Source of the DNA: Ruminococcus sp.
Lineage (GTDB): Bacteria > Bacillota > Clostridia > Oscillospirales > Ruminococcaceae
Reading direction: 5' to 3'
Length of the DNA: 64,000 nt
NCBI GenBank assembly: GCA_017519145.1
Contig: JAFWTA010000027.1
Coordinates: 60,476-124,475 of the forward strand
Shown: positions 62,471 through 64,000 of the stretch, piece by piece
Position numbering within the stretch: the stretch's first letter is position 1
Layout: each line of letters starts with the position of its first letter
The notes under the pieces: generated by a model
What the model saw: the letters and a program-made list of their open reading frames with translations, nothing else
The model's database searches: none
What the model was told of the DNA's origin: nothing
Position numbers and translations under genes: made by a program

Positions 62471-63814
62471 ATGAAGGATAATAAAGGATTATACAAAAAA
62501 CTGTTCACCATAGTGGCGCCTATCGCCTTCCAGTACATGATGTCGTCACTGGTCTCGGCGTCGGACGCCTTTATGCTGGGCTTTCTCGATCAGGACTCGC
62601 TGTCCGCCTCATCTCTGGCAGGACAGATAGCCTTCGTGTACAGCCTGTTCTTCGGAGCATTCGTGGCAGGCTGCGGAGTCCTCGCTGCCCAGTACTGGGG
62701 CAAAAAGGATCAGCGCACCGTTGAGGAGGTACTTGCCATAACCATGCGCTATTCCCTTATAATAGGCGCACTTTTCTCTCTGGCAGCCGCTCTGCTGCCG
62801 CGGCAGATAATGCACATCTTCACCTCGGACAGCCGCCTCATCAGTCTCGGCGCAGTCTATCTGCGTACTGTGGCAGCTTCCTATCTGCTGGCAGGCTTCT
62901 CACAGGCTTATTTCGGCATTATGAAGGTCTGTGACCGCGCAGGGCTCAGCTCCCTTATAGGCAGCCTTGCCGTGGTGCTGAATATCGCTCTCAACGGCTG
63001 TCTCATCTTCGGCGTGGGTCCCTTCCCCGAAATGGGCATCGCAGGAGCAGCTCTCGCCACAGTCATCACCCGCGGTTTTGAATGCGTGTTCATACTCTTT
63101 GTCATCGGCATGAAGAAATGTCCGCCCCTGCGGCTGAAACTCATGCTCCGCTCAAGGACTCCCCTGCTCCACAGGGACTACATACGCTATACACTGCCCC
63201 TGCTGCTCAATCAGCTGGGCTGGGGCGGCGGAGTCACCATGTACTCCGTTATCATGGGTCATCTGGGCTCTGACGCCACTGCAGCAAACTCCATAGCAGG
63301 CATAGTCCGCAGCATAATCGCCAGCCTTTGCTGGGGCATAGCCTCGGGTGTGGGCATCATCATCGGCGGTATGCTGGGCAGAGATGAAAAGGAGGAAGCA
63401 AAAAAGGCAGGCGGCAGCTTCGTCCGCTTCTCCATATGGATAGGCGCTGCTTCGGGAGTAGTCATACTGGCACTTACTCCCCTGCTCATGAGGTTCATCA
63501 CCCTTGCTCCACAGGCGCAGTACTACCTGAAGTATATGCTGTTCATGGCAGCTTATTATATCATCGGCAACTCCCTGAACTCCACTATAATCTCGGGAAT
63601 ATTCCCCGCAGGCGGCGACACGAGGTTCGGCATGATATGCGATATCGTAACGCTCTGGTGCGTTGTGGTACCCATGGGAATGATAGCAGCCTTCCTGCTG
63701 AAGCTCCCCGTGCTTACGGTGGCGTTCATACTGACCCTTGACGAGTTCGTGAAGATACCTGCGGTATACAAGCACTACATGAAGTACAAGTGGGTCAGCA
63801 ATATAACGCGATAA
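62471..63814 (+). CDS. MATE-family efflux transporter
   Basis: A 447-residue protein with about twelve membrane helices in two pseudo-symmetric halves. The first half begins FTIVAPIAFQYMMSSLVSASDAFML and the second YIRYTLPLLLNQLGWGGGVT, typical of the MATE superfamily (NorM/DinF-type). It exports cationic drugs or lipid-linked compounds using an ion gradient, by analogy. CAAGGAG precedes the ATG. It follows murA with its own ribosome site but after a terminator; a promoter was not identified. Confidence 0.88.
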   Translation: MKDNKGLYKKLFTIVAPIAFQYMMSSLVSASDAFMLGFLDQDSLSASSLAGQIAFVYSLFFGAFVAGCGVLAAQYWGKKDQRTVEEVLAITMRYSLIIGALFSLAAALLPRQIMHIFTSDSRLISLGAVYLRTVAASYLLAGFSQAYFGIMKVCDRAGLSSLIGSLAVVLNIALNGCLIFGVGPFPEMGIAGAALATVITRGFECVFILFVIGMKKCPPLRLKLMLRSRTPLLHRDYIRYTLPLLLNQLGWGGGVTMYSVIMGHLGSDATAANSIAGIVRSIIASLCWGIASGVGIIIGGMLGRDEKEEAKKAGGSFVRFSIWIGAASGVVILALTPLLMRFITLAPQAQYYLKYMLFMAAYYIIGNSLNSTIISGIFPAGGDTRFGMICDIVTLWCVVVPMGMIAAFLLKLPVLTVAFILTLDEFVKIPAVYKHYMKYKWVSNITR

Positions 63815-64000
63815 ACATGACTTCGACGCCGCGCCGTAATTATTGCTAACATAAATCAGAATTTCGAGCTGAGCCAGCTCGACCGCTTGCCACGTTGTCG
63901 CTCGTAAACTCGCTTAATAATATCAAAAATGATATTTGTACATCGCTTACAGCGCAATAAGTACGCCGAGCCTATGTAAGGGATTCCAAAGGGACTGTGT
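63815..64000. other. Window end without a convincing gene
   Basis: The last 186 bases contain a palindrome CGAGCTGAGCCAGCTCG (63865-63881) and an open frame on the - strand running from the window edge to a TGA at 63856-63858. The peptide it would encode is short and Arg/Cys/Ser-rich without recognised motif, so it may be a noncoding repeat or the end of a gene outside the window. Confidence 0.3.

Noticed and set aside
63856-64000. A partial gene at the right edge on the - strand
   Set aside because: No start is visible and the peptide has no motif, so a repeat or noncoding sequence is as likely; it is reported only as an uncertain region.

Overview
The window looks like a chromosomal segment of an anaerobic, low-oxygen-adapted Firmicute of the Ruminococcus/Oscillospiraceae type. 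The grounds are the protein families seen (HydE maturase, activase-type 2-hydroxyacyl-CoA dehydratase proteins, SpoIVB, T-box control of leuA, ylxM-ffh-rpsP-khpA), strong Shine-Dalgarno sites, and consensus sigma-A promoters that nearly all have a 17-base spacer. Genus is inferred from overall resemblance, not proved. No tRNA, rRNA, CRISPR array, phage or intact insertion sequence was seen. TGA is used as a normal stop.

Layout. 1-2566 (+): the end of a polysaccharide locus (two glycosyltransferases, a GDP-sugar reductase-like SDR, a small coiled-coil protein). 2626-9506 (+): the complete F1Fo ATP synthase operon, unusual in two ways: two back-to-back atpE genes encode identical proteins, and the delta and alpha subunits are one continuous polypeptide. 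9677-12258 (+): secD-secF. 12338-15875 (+): an FHA-domain protein, a PP2C phosphatase and small membrane proteins. 15875-20885 (+): purB, an XRE regulator, and rimM and trmD separated by two membrane or exported proteins. 21137-25900: HPr, spoIVB (-), birA, an AIM24-family protein and zinc-ribbon proteins.

25932-34547 (+): branched-chain amino-acid synthesis. leuA sits behind a T-box. ilvB-ilvN-leuC-leuD-(Nudix)-(YhfC protease)-leuB sits behind a leader that encodes an Ile/Val-rich peptide followed by an intrinsic terminator, a classical attenuator layout. 34685-36103: a lipoprotein, ridA, and a nested inverted-repeat element lodged between the two arms of a terminator stem.

36144-44438 (+): nadA, hydE, four tandem paralogues of a cysteine-rich protein related to the U32 (UbiU/UbiV/TrhP-like) family, a cytoplasmic sialate-O-acetylesterase-like protein and coaX. 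The four-paralogue array beside a radical-SAM gene is the best candidate for an undescribed system. 44562-45160: an AT-rich orphan gene.

45165-56700 (-): an M23/LysM/G5 peptidase, a DUF805 protein with an 18-bp minisatellite, khpA-rpsP-ffh-ylxM, a lipoprotein, psd, and a two-gene version of the large acyl-CoA dehydratase activase protein. 56738-63814 (+): an ECF sigma factor and probable anti-sigma factor separated by a cloverleaf-like repeat, two exported cyclophilins, murA and a MATE transporter. The last 186 bases hold no convincing gene.
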